Shown piece after piece: positions 7,677 through 16,257 of a stretch of DNA of 64,000 nt; position 1 is the stretch's first letter; each line of letters opens with the position of its first letter. A model generated the notes under the pieces. The model was not told the origin of the DNA, made no database searches, and was given only the letters and a program-made list of their open reading frames with translations. Position numbers and translations under genes: made by a program. The stretch is from Acidobacteriaceae bacterium. Its GTDB lineage: Bacteria; Acidobacteriota; Terriglobia; Terriglobales; Acidobacteriaceae. The stretch spans positions 62,001-126,000 of the forward strand of contig JAOAPC010000015.1 of NCBI GenBank assembly GCA_025462735.1. The letters are read 5' to 3'.

Positions 7677-9032
7677 CTAACTTCTAATCTTTCTCTCTTT
7701 CTCATCCCATACTGCCGCCGTATTCTTGAAGTATGAGTAGTTCGCCAGATGGCAGCCAAGGGCCGCATTATTGCCGAATTCCTCGTTTTCAACCACCTTC
7801 TTGCGTGAGCGGACGGCATTAAAGAAGTTGGTCTGGTGATCGACCAGGTCGCTGTAACCTTCGGGGGCCGCAAAGACTTCAGTCCCCTCCTCGATCTTAA
7901 CTTTGTACAGCGGATGTTCCTTCTCGAAGTTGGCCAGGTACTCGTTGCGAAGCTTTTCCGGCCACCCGAAAATCGAGTAGCCTTCCGGCTGGGGACGCGT
8001 GTCCTGCGGCGTGTATGTCAGAGTTTGACCGCGAAGGATCGCGGTCCCCTTGCTGCCGTAGAAGCCGATGAAATCTCCCTGGTCGTTATTCAAATTGCAG
8101 CGCAGGTAAACGCGAAAATTCGGATAGTCGTAAAACGTCTCGATGAGGTCGGGAAAATCGCGCCCGTCCTTATAGTGGAACAGCCCTCCCGTGGACTGCG
8201 CTCGTTTGGCTACCGTGTTTGTGCCGGTGATGAACTGAATTCCCGACATCAGGTGGACGAACAAATCTCCTGCGAGGCCCTCGCCGTAGTCGGTAAAGCA
8301 ACGCCAGCGGAAAAATCGCACTGGATCAAACGGCCGCTTGGGCGCGTTGCCCAGGAAAGCGTTCCAATCAATAGTCTTCTCGCTCGCATCCGGCGGAATC
8401 GGATAGACCCAGGCGCCGCTTGGCGAGTTGCGGTCCCAGTAAGCCTCAATGTGATACACGTCGCCGAGTTTTCCACTGTCGTATAGCTCCTTCGCCTGTG
8501 CATAAACAATCGATGAAACCCGCTGGCTGCCAACCTGCACCATCCGGTTTGCCTTGTGCGCGGCGTCAATCATGGCGAAGCCGTCTTCGACGGTGTGCGA
8601 CATTGGCTTCTCGCAATAGACGTCTTTTCCCGCGGCACAGGCGTCTTCAAACACATGGCGGTGCGAATGGTCGGGCACCGCGATGATGACCGCGTCAACA
8701 TCTTTACGGTCCAGAATTTCCTTATAGTTCCGCGTTGCCGGAACGTTTGGATTCTTCACCGCCTCTTGTGCGGCGATGTGGCGCGAGTCATAGAGGTCGC
8801 ACACGGCGACGCATTCGATGCCCGTTACGTGGGTTGTTGCGCTCAGCAACTCGCAACCGCGCACGCCAGTACCGATGGAGGCGAAACGGATCGTGTCACT
8901 GGGCGCCACCGGATTCGGCGAAGCCCACAGCGGTCTAGGTTGCAGCAAAGTGAATTTGGCAGCCGCTCCGGTCGCGGCTGATGCTGTTCCTACACGAATG
9001 AAGTCACGACGAGTCCATGTGTTTTTTTTCAT
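7677..9032 (-). CDS. Tat-exported Gfo/Idh/MocA-family oxidoreductase
   Basis: 451 residues. The twin-arginine signal is TRRDFIRVGTASAATGAAA, so folding with NAD(P) occurs before export. The Rossmann fold begins at about residue 48 (IRFASIGTGVRGCELL). The catalytic lysine motif is YCEKPMSH, and the C-terminal alpha/beta domain holds GGLFHYKDGRDFPDLIETFYDYPNF. Family members oxidise sugars, often at C3, or reduce keto sugars; some act as glycosidases by a redox mechanism. The gene stands alone but matches the exported sugar-enzyme operon at 46-51 kb in style. The substrate is unknown. Confidence 0.88.
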   Translation of the reverse strand: MKKNTWTRRDFIRVGTASAATGAAAKFTLLQPRPLWASPNPVAPSDTIRFASIGTGVRGCELLSATTHVTGIECVAVCDLYDSRHIAAQEAVKNPNVPATRNYKEILDRKDVDAVIIAVPDHSHRHVFEDACAAGKDVYCEKPMSHTVEDGFAMIDAAHKANRMVQVGSQRVSSIVYAQAKELYDSGKLGDVYHIEAYWDRNSPSGAWVYPIPPDASEKTIDWNAFLGNAPKRPFDPVRFFRWRCFTDYGEGLAGDLFVHLMSGIQFITGTNTVAKRAQSTGGLFHYKDGRDFPDLIETFYDYPNFRVYLRCNLNNDQGDFIGFYGSKGTAILRGQTLTYTPQDTRPQPEGYSIFGWPEKLRNEYLANFEKEHPLYKVKIEEGTEVFAAPEGYSDLVDHQTNFFNAVRSRKKVVENEEFGNNAALGCHLANYSYFKNTAAVWDEKERKIRS

Positions 9033-9216
9033 GCGATTCCTCTCCTGCGCAAGTGGTGCGTTCTTAGTAGAAAAACGTTAAACCAGAATTGCCGGGAAAT
9101 TATCGCACAGGACGGGCCTGGTTTTCGGAAGAATCAGTAACCAAAAGAAGACCAACGCGCCCCGTCGTCTAGAACCCAGACGAAATAGTGCACCCCTGTA
9201 CAATTGCTGATGAGTT

Positions 9217-9648
9217 ATGCCCTTCGATCAACTTGTTAAGATCGTTCAGATACTCTCGTACATAGCAGGCGCGGCGGCGGCTGTGTCCGCAGTTTTTGTG
9301 TACCGAAATAATTCGAGACGGGAGCGGGCGCGGTGGGTCGAGAGTTTGTACTCGCGGTTCTTCGAAAAGGGTGAACTGAAGGAGGTGAGAGACACCCTTG
9401 ACTGCGATTCTGATGATGCCAAAGTGAACGCCTTGGTCACTGAAGAGGGCTCCGGATGGACCGATTATTTGAACTTCTTCGAACTTGTGGCATATCTTCG
9501 GGAATCCAAACAGCTCGCCGCCGAAGACGTTAAGGCTCTGTTCGAGTATTACATCGGGTGCCTGAAGAGGCACCGGTCGGTAGTGCAGTATATTCGCGAC
9601 GAGAGCAAAGGATTTAAATACTTACGAAGACTCTTGCATCAGACCTAG
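9217..9648 (+). CDS. Hypothetical membrane-anchored protein, 143 aa
   Basis: Unrecognised family. One transmembrane helix sits at about residues 10-30 (ILSYIAGAAAAVSAVFVYR), followed by a cluster of arginines (NNSRRERARW), predicting a cytoplasmic helical tail of about 110 residues. It resembles in layout the protein at 38922-39356 (N-terminal helix, then a charged helical domain). It ends 16 bases before the next gene and probably forms an operon with it. Confidence 0.65.
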   Translation: MPFDQLVKIVQILSYIAGAAAAVSAVFVYRNNSRRERARWVESLYSRFFEKGELKEVRDTLDCDSDDAKVNALVTEEGSGWTDYLNFFELVAYLRESKQLAAEDVKALFEYYIGCLKRHRSVVQYIRDESKGFKYLRRLLHQT

Positions 9649-9664
9649 TACTTCTGAGCGAACG

Positions 9665-10066
9665 ATGAAGCGATATCTATTTTCGTATGGAACGTTGCTG
9701 CCGGGCCGGGCCCCGGCGGAAATAGCTCCCGTCGTCCGTCGTTTGCGTCGCGTCGGCCGGGGAAGGGTACACGGGCGACTTTATGACTTGGGAGACTATC
9801 CTGGTGCGGTGCTCAGCAAAACCGGCCCCGTTATTGCTGGCCAGGTTTTCGAGCTTCCCGACGATCCGGACGTGCTTGAAAAGCTGGATGAGTACGAAGG
9901 GTTTGATCCTGCACATCCGCAAGGAAATCTGTTTGTGCGTAAAAGGCGTCTGGTCAACATCGATAAAGGGAAAAGAGTCTGGTGCTGGATCTATGTTTAC
10001 AACCGTCATCCCGGCAATGCCCCCAGTGTCGCCGGGGGAGATTTTTCCAAACTTCGATCGCGTTAG
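9665..10066 (+). CDS. Gamma-glutamylcyclotransferase (AIG2/GGCT) family protein
   Basis: 133 residues. The substrate loop YGTLLPG is at residues 8-14 and the catalytic glutamate lies in LDEYEGF at about 75-80. VHGRLYDLGDYPGAV and VWCWIYVYN complete the fold. The family releases 5-oxoproline from gamma-glutamyl compounds. The specific substrate is uncertain; many bacterial members are uncharacterised. It is convergent with typA. Confidence 0.85.
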   Translation: MKRYLFSYGTLLPGRAPAEIAPVVRRLRRVGRGRVHGRLYDLGDYPGAVLSKTGPVIAGQVFELPDDPDVLEKLDEYEGFDPAHPQGNLFVRKRRLVNIDKGKRVWCWIYVYNRHPGNAPSVAGGDFSKLRSR

Positions 10067-10073
10067 CCCAGAC

Positions 10074-11903
10074 TCAGTCCCCTTGTTCCACCGTCACCAT
10101 CGCGCTTCGTTTCTTTCTTTGGTTCGCCTGTAGCACTTTTTTTCGCAAGCGCAGCGATTTAGGCGTGACTTCGACGAATTCATCGTCGGCGATGAACTCG
10201 ATGGCCTGCTCCAAATTGAGCTGCTTGAACGGAATCAGGCGGATGGCTTCGTCGGCAGTCGAAGAGCGCATGTTAGTGAGCTTTTTCTCCCGGACCACAT
10301 TCACGTCGAGGTCGGTATCCTTCGCGTTCTCGCCGATGATCATGCCTTCATACACATCGATGCTAGGGCCGACGAATAACTCTCCGCGCTCCTGCAGGTT
10401 CCACAGCGCGTAGGACGTGGTCACGCCTGCGCGGTCGGAGACCAGCGCGCCGGTCGGCCGGTGGGGAATTTCACCCTGCCAGTGCGTGTATCCATCGAAG
10501 AGTGAATTCATCACGATAGTGCCGCGCGTATCGGTGAGCAACTGGCTGCGCAGCCCGATCAGGCCACGGCTGGGCACCCGGAATTCCAGTCGCACCCGCC
10601 CATAACCGTGATTGTGCATGTTGGCAACTTCGCCTTTTCGTTCGCCAAGCTGCTGCATCACCACGCCCACGAAATTTTCCGGGACATCCACGGTAAGGTG
10701 TTCCACCGGCTCCATCAGCTTTCCGTCGACGCGCTTGGTGACGATCTCAGGCTTGCCGACCATTAACTCGTAGCCTTCACGGCGCATCATCTCGATCAGG
10801 ATCGAGAGCTGCAGCTCGCCCCGGCCCATCACTTTGAATGAATCCGTGGTTTCGGTTTCGTCCACACGAATGGAAACGTTAGTGAGCAGTTCTTTTTGCA
10901 GGCGCTCGCGGAGGTTACGCGATGTGACGTAAGTTCCTTCGCGTCCGGCGAACGGCGAGGTGTTCACCGTGAACTGTATGGCGATCGTCGGCTCGTCGAT
11001 GGCAATGTGCTCGAGCGGCGCAGGATTTTCGACATCGGTGATGGTCTCGCCGATGGTGATGCCTTCGACTCCGGCGACTGCGATGATGTCACCCAATTCG
11101 GTTTCGGTAATATCGGTCCGCTTCAATCCCGAGAAGGAAAATAGTTTTGTGATCTTCGTCTTCTGGATAGCGCCGCCGAGTTTGGCGATTGCGACGTCTT
11201 CACCGGTGCGCATGGTACCGTTAAAAACACGCGCTATCGCCAGGCGCCCCAGGTAATCGCTGTAATCGAGGTTGGCGACCAGAATCTGCAGAGGTCCGGC
11301 GGGATCGCCTTTGGGCGCGGGGATTCTCTGCACAATTGCGTCGAAAAGCGGCTGCAGGTCCTCGCCGCCGCCTTTAATGTCGGTTGAAGCTGTGCCTGCC
11401 TTGGCGTTGGTGTACAGCACGGGAAAATCCAACTGCTCTTCGGCGGCATCGAGGTCGATGAACAGGTCGTAAATTTCATTGAGAACTTCCTGCGGGCGCG
11501 CATCCGGACGGTCAATTTTGTTGATCACCACAATCGGCGGCAATCTGGATTCGAGCGCCTTGCTCAACACATAGCGGGTTTGCGGTAACGGGCCTTCGCT
11601 GGCATCGACCAGCAGCATGGCTCCGTCCACCATTTTCAGCGCGCGCTCAACTTCACCGCCGAAGTCGCTGTGCCCGGGCGTGTCCACAATGTTGATCTTC
11701 ACATCGTGGTAAAAAATCGCGGTGTTCTTGGCCAGAATGGTGATGCCGCGCTCGCGCTCCAGCTCATTCGAATCCATGACCCGTTCGACTAAGGTTTCGT
11801 TGGCGCGGAATGTGCCGCTCTGGCGCAGCATGGCGTCAACCAGCGTGGTTTTGCCGTGATCAACGTGCGCGATGATAGCGATGTTGCGAATACCTGAACT
11901 CAA
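10074..11903 (-). CDS. typA: Ribosome-associated GTPase TypA/BipA
   Basis: 609 residues, standard length. The G1 motif AHVDHGKTT is at about 12-20, switch II is [16 protein letters not shown] and NKID is the base-recognition motif. EF-G-like domains II, III and V follow, and the TypA-specific C-terminal domain includes [20 protein letters not shown] and [18 protein letters not shown]. The protein binds 70S ribosomes and aids assembly of the large subunit under cold or stress. There are no operon partners. Confidence 0.97.
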   Translation of the reverse strand: MSSGIRNIAIIAHVDHGKTTLVDAMLRQSGTFRANETLVERVMDSNELERERGITILAKNTAIFYHDVKINIVDTPGHSDFGGEVERALKMVDGAMLLVDASEGPLPQTRYVLSKALESRLPPIVVINKIDRPDARPQEVLNEIYDLFIDLDAAEEQLDFPVLYTNAKAGTASTDIKGGGEDLQPLFDAIVQRIPAPKGDPAGPLQILVANLDYSDYLGRLAIARVFNGTMRTGEDVAIAKLGGAIQKTKITKLFSFSGLKRTDITETELGDIIAVAGVEGITIGETITDVENPAPLEHIAIDEPTIAIQFTVNTSPFAGREGTYVTSRNLRERLQKELLTNVSIRVDETETTDSFKVMGRGELQLSILIEMMRREGYELMVGKPEIVTKRVDGKLMEPVEHLTVDVPENFVGVVMQQLGERKGEVANMHNHGYGRVRLEFRVPSRGLIGLRSQLLTDTRGTIVMNSLFDGYTHWQGEIPHRPTGALVSDRAGVTTSYALWNLQERGELFVGPSIDVYEGMIIGENAKDTDLDVNVVREKKLTNMRSSTADEAIRLIPFKQLNLEQAIEFIADDEFVEVTPKSLRLRKKVLQANQRKKRSAMVTVEQGD

Positions 11904-12051
11904 TAGACTTCCTTCCGTGTGAGCGATGCTGCTGTATCTACTTTACCTTATGGACGGTTAAAGACCGTGCTGGCAAGGCGGCCCTGACAAATGGCCTGAT
12001 TGGCCCATCTCTATTCTTTCGAGTTTCTGAGAAGTCCACCAAAGAGGCTGC

Positions 12052-12176
12052 CCCACCCTTTGCGCTTTTCAAAGGGTGGGAAGCCCGAACGCCCAGTCTG
12101 ACAAGCTTTGTCTCGGTTTTTGTTAACCGCACGGGTTCGAGGTCTCCCACCCTTCCCAAAACCAGGGAAGGGTGGG
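12052..12176. repeat. Two perfect hairpins in the typA-ompA intergenic space
   Basis: Hairpin A: 12052-12062 pairs with 12070-12080 (11 bp, loop CGCTTTT). Hairpin B: 12146-12157 pairs with 12165-12176 (12 bp, loop AAAACCA). Both begin CCCACCCTT and end AAGGGTGGG. The loop and layout of B recur at 22741-22771. The 431-bp gap 11904-12334 holds nothing else that I can identify apart from the terminator at 12253-12281. Confidence 0.8.
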
Positions 12177-12252
12177 GCAACCTCAGGGTGGCTGATCCCA
12201 AAACGTACCGAACCACAAGGCGTCGGGGCCTGCCTGCGTGAATTGCCGCAAT

Positions 12253-12281
12253 AAAAAAGCCTCCCTTGCAGGAGGCTTTTT
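12253..12281. terminator. Bidirectional Rho-independent terminator
   Basis: GCCTCC (12259-12264) pairs with GGAGGC (12271-12276), with A-rich sequence on the left and five T on the right, so it works in both directions. It lies 54 bases after the stop of the minus-strand OmpA-like gene, its likely client. Confidence 0.85.
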
Positions 12282-12334
12282 CTGTAGGAGACAACCATGC
12301 GAGTGGGGTCGCTGAAACCCGATCGCCAAGTTGC

Positions 12335-13204
12335 TTACTGTTGGGGCGCTGTGCTGGTGCCGCTGGCGGCCAGCTGCTCGAGATCATTCTTAAGCAGGCT
12401 GACTTCTACACGGCCACCGCTCATGCGCTTCGGCTTCTCGCCATTTTCGGCGGCAGGCGACGGCGCGGGAGCGTTGCCCATACCGAGAACGTAAATCCGG
12501 TAAACCGGGATTTCGTGGTTCTCGACCAAGTAACGCACCACGGCGTCGGCCATCTTGCGCGAAGTGGCAATCGCGGTCTGTCCCTTACCAGAAGAGAAGC
12601 CCTGCACTTCGATGATGTATCCGCGCTGGCTCTTCACCGGCTCGGCCATCTGATCGAGGGCCGACTTCGCGTCCTTGCTCAGGACGGTTTGCCCGGAGCG
12701 GAAGCGAATCTCGGTCTGGTTGGTGGACTTGTACTGATCAATGTTGCTGACTACGGTCTCGACCGTGCTCAGGCGGGTGTTGGCCTGGGTCGCGGTCGTC
12801 TGCGCCTGGGTGGCCTTGTTACCGGCGTCAACTGCATGCTGGTCGGCTTCATTGGCCTTGTTTGAGGCCATCTGAATGCCTTGCTGGGAGCGGGAATCGA
12901 CGTCCTTGATCATCTTCGAGTTCGCGGAGGTGAGCTCATCGAGCTCGTTCACGCGATCACGAATCGGCTGAGTCTGGCGCTGTATATATTTTTTGCGGGC
13001 AAAGGGATTGATCTTGCCCCAGAAGCCCTGGCGGCTTTCATACTGCAAAGGCGCTTTGCCGGTTGCTGTGCCGCCGGAACTGGTGGGTTGAGACGCCGCT
13101 TGCGACGACTGGTCGGTCGGGGTCGAACTCGCCGGCTGCTGGGCAAGCGCCGGGAGAGAGAGTAGGAATGCTACGAACAACGCTACCACTGTGCGATTTC
13201 TCAT
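12335..13204 (-). CDS. OmpA-family outer-membrane/periplasmic protein
   Basis: 289 residues. A signal peptide (MRNRTVVALFVAFLLSLPALAQ) leads to a Ser/Thr/Gln-rich linker and a basic segment (PFARKKYIQRQ). A coiled-coil heptad region spans about 85-150. The OmpA-like peptidoglycan-binding fold follows (TEIRFRSGQTVLSKDAKSALDQM, IEVQGFSSGKG, VYRIYVLGMGN). An ATG lies three codons upstream at 13213, but AGGAGG abuts it with no spacing; the same AGGAGG is 9 bases from 13204, so I chose 13204. The usual peptidoglycan-contacting Asp/Arg pair is only partly kept. Confidence 0.82.
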   Translation of the reverse strand: MRNRTVVALFVAFLLSLPALAQQPASSTPTDQSSQAASQPTSSGGTATGKAPLQYESRQGFWGKINPFARKKYIQRQTQPIRDRVNELDELTSANSKMIKDVDSRSQQGIQMASNKANEADQHAVDAGNKATQAQTTATQANTRLSTVETVVSNIDQYKSTNQTEIRFRSGQTVLSKDAKSALDQMAEPVKSQRGYIIEVQGFSSGKGQTAIATSRKMADAVVRYLVENHEIPVYRIYVLGMGNAPAPSPAAENGEKPKRMSGGRVEVSLLKNDLEQLAASGTSTAPQQ

Positions 13205-13763
13205 TTTTAACATCCTCCTGATTCACTTACTCTGGGGGAGCTGCTGGCCCGGCCATCCGGCTTCGCTCAGGTCAACTCCTCACCGCACGCCATTCGCGGG
13301 CGTGATCGCGATATTGGTGCGTCTTGCAAAACGAAAGCACAGATGGTGGCTCGGCTTGCCCTGAGTAGCGTTGAAGGGAGATTCCCTTCGATTTCGCTCC
13401 AAACGGCTTGTCCGACGCCCTTTTTCATATGCCGGCCAGCGCTGACGCGACGCTGGACCGAAAAACTCGGCGTCAATCCTAAGATGCTGACACCTACTCT
13501 GACGTATATCAACTTCCGTGCCAAAGTGAAGAAAGGCTAAGTTATTGATTTCCAGACCCATTTTAGTCCTTCTGGAAGGCCCCGGAGAGGCTTTCGACGG
13601 TAATTTTGCCGGAGATGTATAAAAAGGTGCTAGGGGAGTGGAACGAAAGTCACCAGGCCGCGATGAGTTTCGTACGCAACATAGGCAAGTCGGCGCAAGT
13701 CCTGGCGGGAGAACGCCCGAAGCGCTGGACCAAATCGGACGTTCCGCATATCCTGTGTCTCCC
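13205..13763. other. Intergenic stretch with no convincing gene
   Basis: 559 bases between the OmpA-like gene and the helicase gene. Open frames here lack Shine-Dalgarno sequences and recognisable protein features. Short imperfect inverted repeats occur (for example GAAGGGA near 13374 with TCCCTTC near 13382). I see no tRNA, promoter or terminator that I could defend. Confidence 0.5.
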
Positions 13764-15821
13764 ATGCCCGCGTATTACCAATCGGGGTTGGGGGCGTTTG
13801 TTACTGAAAATCCCTCCAACATTCTCTGGAAGCTTGCTCAGGCAAATGCTGCCGCGAGATTCCCGCTGACCTCTCAAGCCATCGAAGCGTGGCACGCGCA
13901 GCTCCCTTTCCTGACCACGGGGATTTCCGAATTGCTTCGCGTCCGCCCACAAGCAAAAGAATGGCGAATTCTGCTCGAATATCCTATCCCGATCGTTGGT
14001 AAGCGAATCGACGCCGTTTTGCTCGCGCACAACATCGTCATCGTTATTGAGACAAAAACGGGGCTTAGTCCGACGTCGGCCGCGCGACAGGTAGACGACT
14101 ATGCGTTGAATCTTGCGTGCTTTCATGAGTACAGCCAGCACAGAACTGTCGTGCCGTTAGTTGTGGCGGATTCGCGCGTCGCTTCCAACCGCACCCGAAC
14201 CGAATTCGATAGCTTCATAGAGAAATGCCAATTTGCATCAACGAGCGACCTTGGGCAGGTTTTGGAAGCCCTCTGCGCAGAGTACGTCGACCCAGATGCA
14301 CCGTCGATACAGGCTAGCCAGTGGGATCGCGGAAGGTTCAAGCCAATACCGCCCATCATCGACGCCGCTGTCGCGCTTTATTCTGGGATGGATGTCTTCG
14401 AAATTGGTCATGCGTGCGCAGCTCGCGACGATCTCGACAAGACAACTAATGTTTTGGTGCAAGCTGTCCTTGACGCACGCGCGTCCGGGCAGAAGATAAT
14501 TTGCTTTACGACTGGTGTGCCCGGAGCCGGAAAGACGTTGGTGGGTCTTAACACGGTTCACAGACCGGAAATCAAGGATCTCAGTCTATTTCTTTCTGGT
14601 AACGGCCCCCTCGTGAAAGTGATTCAAGAGGCGCTCGTGCGGGACGTGGTTGAGAGAAGCAGGCGCGACCAGCGGCGCATGACTCGCCGACAGGCAGAAC
14701 TCGAAGTTCAGGCGTTTGTACATAACGTCCATCGCTTTGCTGAACAGTATTACGGCCAGGGACACCAAGAACCGACACAGAAGGTGATTGTCTTCGACGA
14801 AGCGCAAAGAGCTTGGGATGCAGAACAGAACAGGCGGGCGGGTCGTGCTCACGTCTCTGAGCCTGAAATGATGCTGGAGGTTATGGATCGACACGCGGAT
14901 TGGGCAGTGATTGTTGCCCTGATAGGCGGTGGCCAAGAAATTCATCGCGGGGAGGCTGGCCTGGCAGAGTGGGGGCGTGCGCTTGCGCGTTTTCCTCAAT
15001 GGAAAATCCGTGCGTCTTCGTACGTATTGCGGACAAATGGCGCCGAAGGGTTTCGCCTTTTTGAAACCATGGATCCTCACCCTGACAGAACCGTTAAAGT
15101 TGAGTCGCTACACCTGAACGTCTGTACACGATCCATCCGGGCCCAGCGTATTTCCGATTGGGTCGACGCTGTGTTGCGCGGCAACAACAGCGAAGCTGCC
15201 GCAATTGGAAGCAGCATCGATGCCAAGCCGTCTATCACACGAAGTCTGCGCGAGGCGAGAGCTTGGCTGCACGCAAATCGTCGCGGTCGAACCCGGGCCG
15301 GTTTGGTGGCCAGCGCCTCTGCCGCCCGGCTTCGCGTCGATGGGTTGGAACCGACGTTCGATTTTCATCAGAGATTTGACTGGGAACATTGGTTTCTCGA
15401 CATTCACGATTGTTCAGATCCCGAATGCGATCACAAATATTGTAATGACGTTCGAGCTAGCTCGAAGCTAGAAGTGGCCGCAACACAATTCGAAATTCAA
15501 GGCCTTGAACTAGATTGGGTTGGCCTATGTTGGGGTGAAGACCTCGCGTGGGATGGATCAGAATGGGTGTGCCGCCGCTTTAACGACAGACGCTGGAAAC
15601 CGCTCGTGGAGGGTGATCCTCGTCGCGCATATCTAATCAACGCATACAGAGTTCTGATGACGAGGGCACGTCAAGGGATGGTGATCTACATTCCGCACCC
15701 GGATAAAGGAGACCAATCACGTCTCCACCAAGAACTTGATGCCACCGCGGAATTTCTGATCAGTTGCGGTGCGTCAGAGCTGCGGAAAACGGCTTTCGCC
15801 GACGTCACGGCTGCTCGCTAG
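13764..15821 (+). CDS. PD-(D/E)XK nuclease-like / DUF2075 (Schlafen group 3-like) helicase fusion
   Basis: 685 residues. The N-terminal part (about 1-160) shows a nuclease-like core: Glu73, Asp83 in GKRIDAVLL, and Glu96-x-Lys98 in VIVIETKTG. From about 240 comes an SF1-type helicase of the DUF2075 family: Walker A GVPGAGKT (251-258), Walker B/DEAQ VIVFDEAQ (341-348), LIGGGQEIHRGE, and motif VI-like YRVLMTRARQG near the end. CNDVR and DCSDPECDHKYC form a Cys/His-rich patch that may bind zinc. I start at the ATG 13764 (MPAYYQSGLG), the usual family N-terminus; the frame is open 42 codons upstream. The role is probably nucleic-acid processing or phage defence; this is inference. Confidence 0.8.
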   Translation: MPAYYQSGLGAFVTENPSNILWKLAQANAAARFPLTSQAIEAWHAQLPFLTTGISELLRVRPQAKEWRILLEYPIPIVGKRIDAVLLAHNIVIVIETKTGLSPTSAARQVDDYALNLACFHEYSQHRTVVPLVVADSRVASNRTRTEFDSFIEKCQFASTSDLGQVLEALCAEYVDPDAPSIQASQWDRGRFKPIPPIIDAAVALYSGMDVFEIGHACAARDDLDKTTNVLVQAVLDARASGQKIICFTTGVPGAGKTLVGLNTVHRPEIKDLSLFLSGNGPLVKVIQEALVRDVVERSRRDQRRMTRRQAELEVQAFVHNVHRFAEQYYGQGHQEPTQKVIVFDEAQRAWDAEQNRRAGRAHVSEPEMMLEVMDRHADWAVIVALIGGGQEIHRGEAGLAEWGRALARFPQWKIRASSYVLRTNGAEGFRLFETMDPHPDRTVKVESLHLNVCTRSIRAQRISDWVDAVLRGNNSEAAAIGSSIDAKPSITRSLREARAWLHANRRGRTRAGLVASASAARLRVDGLEPTFDFHQRFDWEHWFLDIHDCSDPECDHKYCNDVRASSKLEVAATQFEIQGLELDWVGLCWGEDLAWDGSEWVCRRFNDRRWKPLVEGDPRRAYLINAYRVLMTRARQGMVIYIPHPDKGDQSRLHQELDATAEFLISCGASELRKTAFADVTAAR

Positions 15822-15975
15822 TTGGAGCTGCTCGCCCTTCGAGCGCGGACATGTCGTCTAGGTCAGTGATCTGATCAAAGCTCGCCCCTAGATTTAGCAT
15901 TCTGACAGCGTGTTCAACCGCTTCTTCCGGGGTATCCCCGGCGGCTTGAATAGTCAACTTATATTCCTTTGACAT
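15805..15975 (-). CDS. Small acidic protein, 56 aa, convergent with the helicase gene
   Basis: The protein begins MSKEYKLTIQAAGDTPEEAV and ends PTSEQP. It overlaps the 3' end of the helicase gene by 17 bases on the opposite strand. A GGGA lies 7 bases upstream of its ATG. The shape (short beta strand, then an amphipathic helix EEAVEHAVRML, then an acidic tail) resembles small HicB-like or double-stranded-beta-helix regulators, but I cannot name a family. Codon use looks coding. An antitoxin or inhibitor role for the adjacent nuclease-helicase is speculation. Confidence 0.55.
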   Translation of the reverse strand: MSKEYKLTIQAAGDTPEEAVEHAVRMLNLGASFDQITDLDDMSALEGRAAPTSEQP

Positions 15976-16257
15976 TGTTGTTCCCTTTTCTGAACTGGCG
16001 AGCAGGTGCTCGGGTCAAGCCCTGACGGTGACATCGGCAAGTTTTCTCTACTCTTTAGGTGCTTGCGACAATATCCGATGAATTTAGATCGATTAAGGCT
16101 GGGCTGAGCGCCTCGCGAAACACGGTACGCCCACAGAACTCCCTATTACCCCCGTTCACCGTGCGCATCCTCGCTCAGGGTAAAATAGGCAGAAGCACCC
16201 ACCGTGAGCGGTTCAGCATCCAATCGCTATGGCCTTGGGAGTTCACACAGGTATTTC

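Noticed and set aside
12128-12180. GGGTTCGAGG resembling a tRNA T-loop
   Set aside because: No acceptor, D or anticodon arms around it; the base pairing belongs to the hairpin repeat.
13606-13869. 87-codon frame ahead of the helicase gene
   Set aside because: No ribosome site, odd composition, and overlaps the better-supported helicase start in another frame.
14586-15080. Open frame antisense to the helicase gene
   Set aside because: Shadow of the DUF2075 coding sequence.
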